Shown here piece by piece: positions 24,483 through 30,930 of a DNA stretch of 35,025 nt. The notes beneath the pieces are model-generated. The model saw nothing but the letters and a program-made list of their open reading frames with translations. It ran no database searches and had not been told where the DNA came from. The stretch's first letter is position 1. Every line of letters begins with the position of its first letter. The stretch comes from a virus, in IMG/VR virus record IMGVR_UViG_3300031277_000013, positions 1 to 35,025 of that record. One strand, given 5' to 3'. The position numbers and the translations under genes were made by a program.

Positions 24483-24705
24483 TACGTGGAACCTCGCAGG
24501 TCAGGGGCACAATTCACTCTACGCTTACAGACAACTACGTGTTTGCGCGTAAGCGTACGGTAATCAGCTTCCCGGATCCTACGTGGAACCTCGCAGGTCA
24601 GGGGCACAATTCACTCTACGCTTACAGACAACTACGTGTTTGCGCGTAAGCGTACGGTAATCAGCTTTCCGGATCCTACGTGGAACCTCGCAGGTCAGGG
24701 GCACT
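24483..24705. repeat. 97-bp tandem direct repeat, 2.3 copies, with internal dyad
   Basis: Units start at 24483 and 24580, with a partial third at 24677-24705. The two full units differ at one position near the end. Each starts TACGTGGAACC, carries CGCAGGTCAG, then a dyad TACGCTTAC...GTAAGCGTA (24520-24528 and 24549-24557 in unit one), and ends with TAATCAGC. No gene crosses it. Confidence 0.9.
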
Positions 24706-24775
24706 TTCGTAGTGGAACCGCCCCCGCCCGGCCGATCGATGCCCCAGCTCACCGCCCACAGAACGAAAAAACTCA

Positions 24776-24932
24776 CTATCAGTGTGTGGAACCGACCGGA
24801 ACGTAATCAGCGCAGGTCACGGCAAAACGGGTCACCGCGGGAACATCTCACTGTGAGTAACGGCCATGGTGGGCAGGGCGCGTTGCCGCAGGTCACCGAG
24901 GTCATCATGATGTCGGTTCCACACACTGATAG
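24776..24932. repeat. 21-bp inverted repeat flanking 115 bp
   Basis: The sequence at 24776-24796 (starting CTATCAGTGTGTGG) is exactly inverted at 24912-24932. Each arm is followed within a few bases by the same direct word TAATCAGCGCAGGTCA (from 24804 and 24933). Confidence 0.85.
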
Positions 24933-24996
24933 TAATCAGCGCAGGTCAGAGGAAAAAGTTCCATGTGACCATCGTCAACTGCTAGAAGTGGAACCC

Positions 24997-25296
24997 GATG
25001 TGGAACCGTGCTCTGACCTGCGGTTATACCCCCAAAATCAAGATCAAGTTCCATGTTTCTAGATAGATGTTCACTCATTACGCGTATAGGGGGAAAATTT
25101 GTTGGCAGTAGCGTGATGGTTACGCTACTTTCTGTTATTACCACAGGTCAGGACTGTTGACTACGTACAGTAGGGTAACCGTTACGCTACTGCTAAAAAA
25201 TGTTTTTCCTATAGGGGAAGTAAGTGAGAACCGAGTTCATGGAACTTGATCTTGGTTTTGGGGGTATAACCGCAGGTCAGAGCACGGTTCCACATC
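24997..25296. repeat. 59-bp inverted repeat around a 182-bp AT-rich core
   Basis: 24997-25055 and 25238-25296 are inverted copies with a single mismatch (58 of 59). Each arm carries one CGCAGGTCAG box and a GTTCCAC/GTGGAAC word. Just inside the arms, GTTCACTCATTAC and GTAAGTGAGAAC are also roughly inverted, so the dyad once extended further. The core contains TATAGGGG words and poly-A/T tracts. Confidence 0.9.
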
Positions 25297-25570
25297 CCCA
25301 ATCGGGATCATCCCTATCTGGAACCTCGCAGGTCAGGGCGTTGCAGATGTGGAACCCATGTGGAACCCATGTGGAACCTCGCAGGTCAGGGGCATATCCG
25401 CAGGTCAGAGACGCGACAGGATCGGGGCCGGTCCCCCCATGGCCGTCCGCCGCCCGCCCGGTAGTGCTACAGTGAGGATCACGAGCTAGACGGGGCTGAT
25501 CACCCCGGACGACGCTCACCGCGCCGGGGCAGGTTCGGACTGATCCCCGCACACCCCGGACAGCGGCTAC

Positions 25571-25625
25571 GTCCCCCCCCGTTTTTCCTGTCGGATGCCG
25601 GGGGGGACTCATTTTCTCCGACAGG
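25571..25625 (+). promoter_or_regulatory. Interleaved inverted repeats in the primase leader (possible pseudoknot)
   Basis: GTCCCCCCC (25571-25579) pairs with GGGGGGGAC (25600-25608), and CCTGTCGGA (25587-25595) pairs with TCCGACAGG (25617-25625). The arms interleave (A-B-A'-B'), allowing either two alternative hairpins or a pseudoknot. It ends about 8 bases before the AGGAG ribosome site of the primase, so it may control its translation. Confidence 0.55.
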
Positions 25626-25646
25626 ATGAGACAGGAGCCGGACCTT

Positions 25647-28274
25647 ATGACGACCCGCCCGATAGCCGTAGACGTCGCTCTGTACCTCGCAGACCTCGGC
25701 TACCGGGTCTTCCCCGTCACAATCCAATACCGTGATGACGGGCGGAAAAACACGCATTTTCACGTTTCGTGGGAGCGTGCCGCCCTCGTGCCGACCACCC
25801 CCGGGATGATCCGCACCTGGTGGCGGCAACACCCCGGAGCGTGGCCTGCCATCGCCTGTGGGCCGTCCGGGATCGTCGTCCTGGACTGTGACCGCCACGG
25901 CGGCCCCGATGGTGTGGCGGAGTACCTCACGGCGGCGGGCGGCGAGATCCCGGCCTACACGCTCCCCACCACCACCCGGGGCGAGCACCACTTTTTCACG
26001 GCCGACCCTGACCGGCCCATCCGTCCGGCTCAGGGAGACACGTCGGTCCTCCCTGGAGTGGACGTCCGGGGAGTCGGCGGATGCATCTTCCTCCACCCGT
26101 GCGCGTGGCCCGCCGCGCTCACGCTCCCGGCCCCGGATGACCTAGACCCGGCCCCGTACTGGGTGCATGAGTGGCACAGTGAGCGTGAGCGTGCCCGTGA
26201 GCGAGTCCAGGCCCCCGTGACCGCCGCTCCCGATCGTGAGCGGGTCTTCACCCGGGATCAGGCCGCCGCGTACCTCGCGCGCCACGCCCGCGCACCCCTG
26301 GCTGAATGCGGACAGGGCACGATTAACGCGACCCTCAACGCGGCCGCCGTGGTTGCGGGGCATTTCGTGCCCGGCTACTGGTCGGCGTCCGACGCTACCG
26401 AGTGTCTGATTGCTGCGCAGCGGGACGCCTGGTTGCGCCACGGTGGTGCGGATGATGGTGACTACTCCGCCGCGCACGCGACCATCGCCAGCGGCCTACG
26501 CCACGGCGCGGCTGAGCCGTACACGATCCGTGAGGCACCCGCCGTGACCACGGTGCCCGTCCCGACCGGTATCCGGTCCGCCCTGGACACCGGACAGGAC
26601 GATCCGGAGAGCACCAGCACCGACCTGACAGATTCGCTCACGGCTATTGGTGAGGCCCTGTCCGCCGACGGTGTTACCGGGGCCGTCCGGGCCGTGAGGG
26701 AGGCCGTGACCACTCACTGGGCAGGCGCGGATCTCGCAGAGCGTGCCGGGTTCACGGACACCGTGGTTACGGTCCTGCGGATCCTCGGACGCCGTGAACT
26801 ATCTCGGCTGATCAAACAGGTCGAGGCGGACATTCGGTCGGCTGAGGCGGACGCTGAGCGTACCCGTGCTGAGGCTGAGGGCAGGTGCTTTCCGTCGCCT
26901 CGTGAGCCCTTGAGGGTCGCACGTGAGCTGGTTTCTGCGCTCCCTGTTGCGGATGGTGTTCCGTCTCTTATCCGGTGGCGTGGCGATTGGTACACGTACC
27001 GGCCTGACCTCGGACGGTGGGGCATCACGAGTGCCGAGGATTTCCGGTCCTCCCTCTACCGACGTCTTGAGTATTCGGTCTATGAAACAGAGGACAGAAA
27101 GTCGGGTGAGCGTAAGATGCTCCCGTGGAATCCGACGCGAAAAACGGTCGCCGACCTGTCCGAGGCCCTGGCGTCGTGTGTTTCACGATCGTCCGCAATC
27201 GAGGCGGACCGCATAATCGCATGCCGTAATGGAGTCGTCGATCTAGGCACGCGGGAACTCCTCCCACACACGCCACGGAATTTCAACACGTCGTCCCTGC
27301 CGTACGGGTATGACCCGGGGGCGGACTGCCCGCGTTGGATCGAATTCTTGAATCAGACATTCGGCGGGCAGGGAGAAACGTTCCTGGCCGAATCTCTGCG
27401 AGAGACGCAACAATGGTTCGGGTACGTCATATCCGGGCGTACTGATCAGCAAAAAATTATGCTCATGCTGGGGCCACCCCGGACCGGTAAGGGCACTCTC
27501 CTGCGAGTGCTCACCGCACTTATCGGGCGTGAGAACGTCACGTCACCGACCCTGTCCGGTTTGCTGGGGACATTCGGTGAACAGTCCCTCATTGGCCGGA
27601 CACTGGGGATATTCTCTGACGTCAAATGGTCATTGAGAGACGTCGGTGTCGGGATCGAAAAACTTAAGGCGATTTCGGGTGAGGATACTCGGACAGTCGC
27701 CCGGAAGAATCGTGAGGCATGGGAAGGAACCTTGCCGACCCGTTTCATGATGGTCAGCAATGATGAACCGTCGTTCATCGATGATTCGGGCGCGATGGTC
27801 TCCCGGTTTCTTGTGCTTCGGTTCAATCGTCAGGTCCTCGGACGGGAAGACCCTGGACTCACCGACGCACTACTGTCGGAACTTCCGGGGATTCTGAATT
27901 GGGCCTTAGACGGTCTGGCGGATCTTGAGTCGGAAGGTCGATTTTACGATCCGGCCTACATGGCGAGTGAGCGTCAGGACCTAAGAGCCAGTACATCGAT
28001 CATCGGCGAATTCTTGGATGAGCGAGTGAGCGCGGGTCCGGCGCCGGACGTCCGGATCCGGGTTGATCAGGTGTACGAAGCGTATCGGGCGTGGTCCGAG
28101 GCGGCGGGTGTCCGGCAGCCGCTCACGCGCCGCCGGTTCCTGGCCGATGTCCGAACGGCCCGCCCGGACGTCCGTAAGATCCGGGCGAAAGTCGATGGTG
28201 AGCTGTGCTACGTGTTGTGTGGTCTGGCGGAGTTGTATCCGGGTGCTCTGACAGTACGGCGGTTCGGTGTGTGA
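25647..28274 (+). CDS. Primase-helicase (Prim-Pol plus D5/SF3 helicase)
   Basis: An 875-residue bifunctional replication protein. The N-terminal Prim-Pol domain (about 5-190) shows IVVLDCDRHG with D80 and D82, RGEHHFF, and GVDVRGVGG. A linker and middle region (about 200-480) precede a D5-type superfamily 3 helicase: Walker A GPPRTGKGT (609-617), a Walker B-like FSDVKWS, and the sensor segment RFMMVSNDEPSF. It would make primers and unwind phage DNA at the nearby origin. ATG 25647 with AGGAG upstream is preferred to ATG 25626, which lies right after a stem. The C-terminal helical part resembles a DNA-binding wHTH. Confidence 0.93.
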   Translation: MTTRPIAVDVALYLADLGYRVFPVTIQYRDDGRKNTHFHVSWERAALVPTTPGMIRTWWRQHPGAWPAIACGPSGIVVLDCDRHGGPDGVAEYLTAAGGEIPAYTLPTTTRGEHHFFTADPDRPIRPAQGDTSVLPGVDVRGVGGCIFLHPCAWPAALTLPAPDDLDPAPYWVHEWHSERERARERVQAPVTAAPDRERVFTRDQAAAYLARHARAPLAECGQGTINATLNAAAVVAGHFVPGYWSASDATECLIAAQRDAWLRHGGADDGDYSAAHATIASGLRHGAAEPYTIREAPAVTTVPVPTGIRSALDTGQDDPESTSTDLTDSLTAIGEALSADGVTGAVRAVREAVTTHWAGADLAERAGFTDTVVTVLRILGRRELSRLIKQVEADIRSAEADAERTRAEAEGRCFPSPREPLRVARELVSALPVADGVPSLIRWRGDWYTYRPDLGRWGITSAEDFRSSLYRRLEYSVYETEDRKSGERKMLPWNPTRKTVADLSEALASCVSRSSAIEADRIIACRNGVVDLGTRELLPHTPRNFNTSSLPYGYDPGADCPRWIEFLNQTFGGQGETFLAESLRETQQWFGYVISGRTDQQKIMLMLGPPRTGKGTLLRVLTALIGRENVTSPTLSGLLGTFGEQSLIGRTLGIFSDVKWSLRDVGVGIEKLKAISGEDTRTVARKNREAWEGTLPTRFMMVSNDEPSFIDDSGAMVSRFLVLRFNRQVLGREDPGLTDALLSELPGILNWALDGLADLESEGRFYDPAYMASERQDLRASTSIIGEFLDERVSAGPAPDVRIRVDQVYEAYRAWSEAAGVRQPLTRRRFLADVRTARPDVRKIRAKVDGELCYVLCGLAELYPGALTVRRFGV

Positions 28275-28275
28275 G

Positions 28276-28305
28276 TTGATAGTGAACACCTGTAGGGGGT
28301 AGTGT
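28276..28305 (+). promoter_or_regulatory. Leaderless promoter TTGATA-18-TAGTGT
   Basis: -35 TTGATA (28276-28281), 18 bp, -10 TAGTGT (28300-28305), 7 bases to ATG 28313. AGTGAACACC follows the -35 and AGTGTTCGCA covers the -10. It starts right after the primase stop. Confidence 0.8.
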
Positions 28306-28312
28306 TCGCACC

Positions 28313-28588
28313 ATGAACAACAAAACGACGGAAGCGCAGAAACTCGCCCCGATTTGTCAAAAACTGGGGAGCAACCTTATTGGTGGTGACATCATCGTTC
28401 ATCCAAACGGTGGGGTATTGTTCGAAGTTTTCGGGAAAATCGAATGGTTAACTCGTCCCGGCGTGTGTTCGTACTACAGTTGTCGATTGCTCGGGTCTTG
28501 GGAACAGGGTCCGATGATGGAAAAAACCACTTTTATGAATCTGAATGACACCGACGTGTGTCAGGTGTACCGGCGGACGTGCGATTGA
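28313..28588 (+). CDS. Small protein, first of a duplicated cassette
   Basis: A 91-residue protein closely related to the next gene's product. Both start MNN, share TTEAQKLAP, GSNLI/GSDLI-GGDIIV, WLTRPG-CSYY, and end TDVCQVYRR. No known family is recognised; the Cys residues and aromatic turns suggest a small compact fold. It probably has a leaderless mRNA. A terminator and a CGCAGGTCA box follow, and the whole promoter-gene-terminator unit recurs downstream. Confidence 0.75.
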   Translation: MNNKTTEAQKLAPICQKLGSNLIGGDIIVHPNGGVLFEVFGKIEWLTRPGVCSYYSCRLLGSWEQGPMMEKTTFMNLNDTDVCQVYRRTCD

Positions 28589-28611
28589 CCCGATTGACCA
28601 TTGAACGGATG

Positions 28612-28642
28612 CCCCCTCGACTTTCGGGTCGGGGGGGTTTTT
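28612..28642 (+). terminator. Intrinsic terminator of the first cassette
   Basis: Stem CCCCCTCGAC / GTCGGGGGG followed by TTTTT (28612-28642). An identical sequence recurs at 29048-29078. A CGCAGGTCAA box starts at 28651, just past it. Confidence 0.9.
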
Positions 28643-28690
28643 CGTGTTTCCGCAGGTCAAGGCGTTGCTCCTGGTGTGACACGCCGTAGG

Positions 28691-28720
28691 TAGACAGTGT
28701 GCACAGGATGCTGGTAGTGT
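28691..28720 (+). promoter_or_regulatory. Leaderless promoter TAGACA-18-TAGTGT with twin TGTGCACA boxes
   Basis: -35 TAGACA (28691-28696), 18 bp, -10 TAGTGT (28715-28720), 7 bases to ATG 28728. The word AGTGTGCACA occurs at 28696-28705 and 28716-28725, exactly 20 bp apart. Confidence 0.8.
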
Positions 28721-28727
28721 GCACACC

Positions 28728-29036
28728 ATGAACAACACAGAGGAAACGACAGAAGCGCAGAAGCTCGCTCCCTACGCAAGGGACATCGTTTCGACTTGCC
28801 GCAAGAGAGGGAGCGATCTTATCGACGGTGACATCATCGTCCTGCCTAGCGGCGGGGCATTGTTCGAAATTTCCTGCCAGATTGGATGGCTAACCCGTCC
28901 CGGTGAATGTTCGTACTACGATGGTTGGTCACTTGACAAGTCCGGGTCTCGGGAACGGGATTCTAATCTGGCTCGGGACATTGTCTACCTGCGCGACACT
29001 GACGTGTGTCAGGTGTACCGGCGAGTGCGCGACTGA
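28728..29036 (+). CDS. Small protein, second copy of the duplicated cassette
   Basis: A 102-residue paralogue of the preceding gene's product, 11 residues longer, with insertions near residues 15 and 75 (RDIVSTCRK and SNLARDIVYLR). Conserved core words are TTEAQKLAP, GDIIV, WLTRPGECSYY and DTDVCQVYRR. It is probably leaderless. The function is unknown. The differences between the copies are mostly at the protein level, while promoter and terminator are nearly unchanged, suggesting that the duplication is kept for expression or diversification. Confidence 0.75.
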   Translation: MNNTEETTEAQKLAPYARDIVSTCRKRGSDLIDGDIIVLPSGGALFEISCQIGWLTRPGECSYYDGWSLDKSGSRERDSNLARDIVYLRDTDVCQVYRRVRD

Positions 29037-29047
29037 CAGAACGGATG

Positions 29048-29078
29048 CCCCCTCGACTTTCGGGTCGGGGGGGTTTTT
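29048..29078 (+). terminator. Intrinsic terminator of the second cassette
   Basis: The same stem and T-run as at 28612-28642. CCGCAGGTCAGGGCG follows at 29086-29100. Confidence 0.9.
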
Positions 29079-29128
29079 CGTGTTTCCGCAGGTCAGGGCG
29101 TTGTTCCTGGTGTGACACGCCGTAGGTG

Positions 29129-29158
29129 TAGACAGTGTGCACAGGATGCTGGTAGTGT
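29129..29158 (+). promoter_or_regulatory. Third copy of the cassette promoter, TAGACA-18-TAGTGT
   Basis: -35 TAGACA (29129-29134), 18 bp, -10 TAGTGT (29153-29158). The sequence from the preceding terminator to this promoter nearly repeats that before 28728. Where the earlier copies have ATG 7 bases on, this one has ACA, so the transcript here has a leader of about 65 bases and the gene uses a Shine-Dalgarno site. Confidence 0.8.
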
Positions 29159-29232
29159 TCACACCACAAGGAACGGGAACGAAAAAAGTCCCGATCCGCC
29201 GAACATTCACAAATCAAGAGAGAGGCAAGAAA

Positions 29233-29883
29233 ATGGTCAAGGTCACCATCGATGTCGTTGGCACCGTTGACATCTTCACTAAAGGGCAGGGACCGGTCAC
29301 CCACCTTGTAATAAGAGGGGCGGACGGGCGCTACCTGCCCATCCTGGTGGAGAACGCAACCCCTTACTATGAGCCCCTGCCGGAGATTCCCGGTTCCCTG
29401 ATCGAACATTTGGGGCAGGTCGAATCTGTCCCGACCACGGAACCGGAACCGGAACCGGAACCGGAACCGGAACCGGCTCTTGCACCGCCCCCGGGACCGG
29501 TTCCGGCCTTGAATCCCTGGACACGGCCAATGTCCCCTGCCCCTGCTCCGGCCCCTCGACTCACTGTCGAGCCAGACAAGTATTACGTCTTGGACCGACA
29601 GGACGGGGGAATGGATTTCGTCTTGTCCGTCCTATCTAAGAAAGGGAGACTGTACGGAAGAGTCCTTAAAGAAAATTATTTGTCAGCATCCGGATTTAGG
29701 TTCGAATACGAACCTAGAATCATCGATGAAGTGCAGCGGAGCGGTAGGCTTGCCACCGAACAGGAAATAGGAAAGTTCGGGCGTAGCACCGGTCGGTGCA
29801 TGATCTGTGGGAGGGAACTAACGCACCCCGATTCTGTCGAGAGGGGGATCGGGCCGGACTGTTTGAAAAAATGGTTCGGATGA
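29233..29883 (+). CDS. DUF6011-like zinc protein with Glu-Pro repeat linker
   Basis: A 216-residue protein. Residues 1-65 form a beta-rich domain (KVTIDVVGTVDIF, THLVIRGADGRYLPILV). An extended linker with six Glu-Pro repeats (TTEPEPEPEPEPEPAL) and a Pro/Ala tract spans about 70-115. A second domain (KYYVLDRQDGGMDFVLSVLS) follows. The end is a DUF6011-type zinc knuckle: C189 and C192, then RELTHPDSVERGIGPDC with C210. The knuckle is common in phage and plasmid proteins of uncertain role. ATG 29233 is chosen for its position after GAGAGAGGC. Confidence 0.75.
   Translation: MVKVTIDVVGTVDIFTKGQGPVTHLVIRGADGRYLPILVENATPYYEPLPEIPGSLIEHLGQVESVPTTEPEPEPEPEPEPALAPPPGPVPALNPWTRPMSPAPAPAPRLTVEPDKYYVLDRQDGGMDFVLSVLSKKGRLYGRVLKENYLSASGFRFEYEPRIIDEVQRSGRLATEQEIGKFGRSTGRCMICGRELTHPDSVERGIGPDCLKKWFG
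29439..29475 (+). repeat. Six tandem CCGGAA hexamers encoding (Glu-Pro)n
   Basis: A short in-frame tandem repeat inside the DUF6011-like gene. Copy number could vary between relatives, changing linker length. Confidence 0.85.
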
Positions 29884-29887
29884 TCAG

Positions 29888-29934
29888 CACCCTACCGCAC
29901 CGAGTGGACACGATACACTCGGTGCGGTAGGGTG
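29888..29934 (+). terminator. Hairpin terminator (19-bp perfect stem)
   Basis: The arms at 29888-29906 and 29916-29934 (CACCCTACCGCACCGAGTG and its inverse) have a 9-base loop. There is no T-run. A promoter for the next gene overlaps the stem. Confidence 0.75.
29905..29933 (+). promoter_or_regulatory. Promoter TGGACA-17-TAGGGT inside the terminator stem
   Basis: -35 TGGACA (29905-29910) lies at the loop edge, and -10 TAGGGT (29928-29933) lies in the second arm, 17 bp apart. It would drive the membrane protein gene, the paralogue pair and probably the CRISPR array. Confidence 0.55.
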
Positions 29935-29961
29935 TTCCTACCGACAACGGAAGGAAAAAAA

Positions 29962-30138
29962 ATGACCACCGTGGTGATCGTCTATTTGGCAATTTTCATC
30001 CTGACAATGATAGCTGTTGTCTATGCCGCTACTGCCGTAGTGCTCTTGCATCATCGCTGTATTACAGCGTTTCACTCATTCGTCCTGGCGTTCCTGTCCG
30101 GTGTCCTTGCTATCACTCTGGCAGAAAGGATTATATGA
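29962..30138 (+). CDS. Small two-pass membrane protein
   Basis: A 58-residue hydrophobic protein with segments at about 4-27 (VVIVYLAIFILTMIAVVYAA) and 37-55 (AFHSFVLAFLSGVLAITLA). A strong GGAAGG site and A-rich leader precede ATG 29962. The leader sequence ACGGAAGGAAAAA also precedes the genes at 20460 and 20978. The function is unknown; its stop overlaps no gene but the next start is one base on. Confidence 0.65.
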   Translation: MTTVVIVYLAIFILTMIAVVYAATAVVLLHHRCITAFHSFVLAFLSGVLAITLAERII

Positions 30139-30139
30139 A

Positions 30140-30427
30140 GTGATTAAAATTTTTGTCAATATCAACGAAATTAACAGGAGGATTGTTGCTACTGTCGATA
30201 TTTCTGGTGTTGTTACAATTGAATACGTTGTTACCATTGAGTCGGGAGCTAGGATTTGTAAATATAGATCTGGGCAATTGACGTCAACTGAGTATTTCCC
30301 TAATGCAATGACACTTCATAGCACAGTGGAATCTATGGGAAAGAGTATTGATTACCTGACGTGCATTGTTGCGCAAGTTATCATGCGTGATGACCGCTAC
30401 ATTGAAAGGGAGCAAGAAAATGGCTGA
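30140..30427 (+). CDS. Small protein upstream of the CRISPR array, paralogue 1
   Basis: A 95-residue protein with GTG start at 30140, chosen for GAAAGGA 9 bases upstream. Its pattern of beta strands (IKIFVNINEIN, RIVATVDISG, TIEYVVTIE) then a helix (TLHSTVESMGKSIDYLTCIVAQ) and a terminal IMRDDRY is shared over its length with the next gene's product. No family is recognised. It is AT-rich compared with its surroundings, which may indicate separate origin. Being small, paralogous and next to the array, it is a candidate modulator of host CRISPR-Cas, but this is speculation. Confidence 0.7.
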   Translation: MIKIFVNINEINRRIVATVDISGVVTIEYVVTIESGARICKYRSGQLTSTEYFPNAMTLHSTVESMGKSIDYLTCIVAQVIMRDDRYIEREQENG

Positions 30428-30701
30428 AATTGCTATCGACATTTCGAAAATCAACAGCGAAAAAATTGTTGCTAACGTTGATCTGGCCATATTTAAAAAG
30501 GATGTCGTAACATACACTATCCATGTTAATAATGTTGTTATCGTCCGTTCCGGCCGATGCATAGCTCATGAGTGCTATTCAACTGCTGAAACGCTTCATG
30601 AGACCGTGATGTCTATGCGTGAGAGCAGCGATGGTTTGACCCGCGCCGTCGCACGGGCAGTGCTGAGTGATCAGCGCTACGTCTCTCGGGTCATGACATA
30701 A
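30420..30701 (+). CDS. Small protein upstream of the CRISPR array, paralogue 2
   Basis: A 93-residue paralogue of the preceding product: AIDISKINSEKIVANVDLAI aligns with its NINEINRRIVATVDISGV, and TLHETVMSMRESSDGLTRAV and VLSDQRY align with its C-terminal half. It overlaps the previous gene by 8 bases (ATGGCTGA), with AAAGGGAG upstream of ATG 30420. Its stop is only 18 bases before the first CRISPR repeat, with no terminator between, so the array is likely read from the same transcript. The function is unknown. Confidence 0.75.
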   Translation: MAEIAIDISKINSEKIVANVDLAIFKKDVVTYTIHVNNVVIVRSGRCIAHECYSTAETLHETVMSMRESSDGLTRAVARAVLSDQRYVSRVMT

Positions 30702-30719
30702 ACTAGCAGCTCAATAAGT

Positions 30720-30930
30720 GTGTTCCCCGCGCACGCGGGGGTGATCCCGAAACCGTCGATGATGTCTCTTGCCGCGCCCAGTGTTCCCCGCGCACGCGGG
30801 GGTGATCCTTCCTGCGGGCGCCGCCCGGGTGCCCATCGGCCGTGTTCCCCGCGCACGCGGGGGTGATCCGGGCTGTTCCACGTGAAACACGCCGGATGAT
30901 GAGTGTTCCCCGCGCACGCGGGGGTGACCT
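30720..30930 (+). CRISPR. Compact type I-E CRISPR array: 4 repeats, 3 spacers, no cas genes
   Basis: Repeats of 28 bp start at 30720, 30781, 30842 and 30903, exactly 61 bp apart; spacers are 33 bp (30748-30780, 30809-30841, 30870-30902). The repeat starts GTGTTCCCCGCGCACG, contains the CCCCGC/GCGGGG stem and ends GTGATCC, as in type I-E repeats of Actinobacteria. The first three are identical. The last has two changes in its final three bases, marking the leader-distal end at the right, so crRNA would be read rightward. There is almost no leader (18 bp after a stop codon). No cas gene is in the window, so processing and interference would need host Cas proteins. By eye no spacer matches this window. 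Confidence 0.93.
30874..30889. promoter_or_regulatory. parS-like site inside the third CRISPR spacer
   Basis: TGTTCCACGTGAAACA matches the bacterial parS consensus TGTTTCACGTGAAACA at 15 of 16 bases. It lies within spacer 3 (30870-30902), so it may be copied from the genome that the spacer targets. Confidence 0.7.

Larger units (their letters stand above)
24463..25410. other. Probable replication origin with iteron-like boxes
   Basis: About 950 bases without a gene, just upstream of the primase-helicase and next to an HTH protein. CGCAGGTCAG-type boxes start at 24495, 24592, 24689, 24811 and 24887 (last two end in C), 24940, 25013 (opposite strand), 25142 (one change), 25271, 25327, 25380 and 25399, often right after GTGGAACC. 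An AT-rich core at about 25050-25240 contains ACGCTACT words (25107 inverted, 25122, 25184). Iterons, dyads and an AT-rich segment are the usual parts of an origin; the function is inference. Confidence 0.65.

Noticed and set aside
24401-24649. Open frame with GYRAGY repeats
   Set aside because: Product of tandem 12-bp and 97-bp DNA repeats; no ribosome site, and the same repeats are open in several frames.
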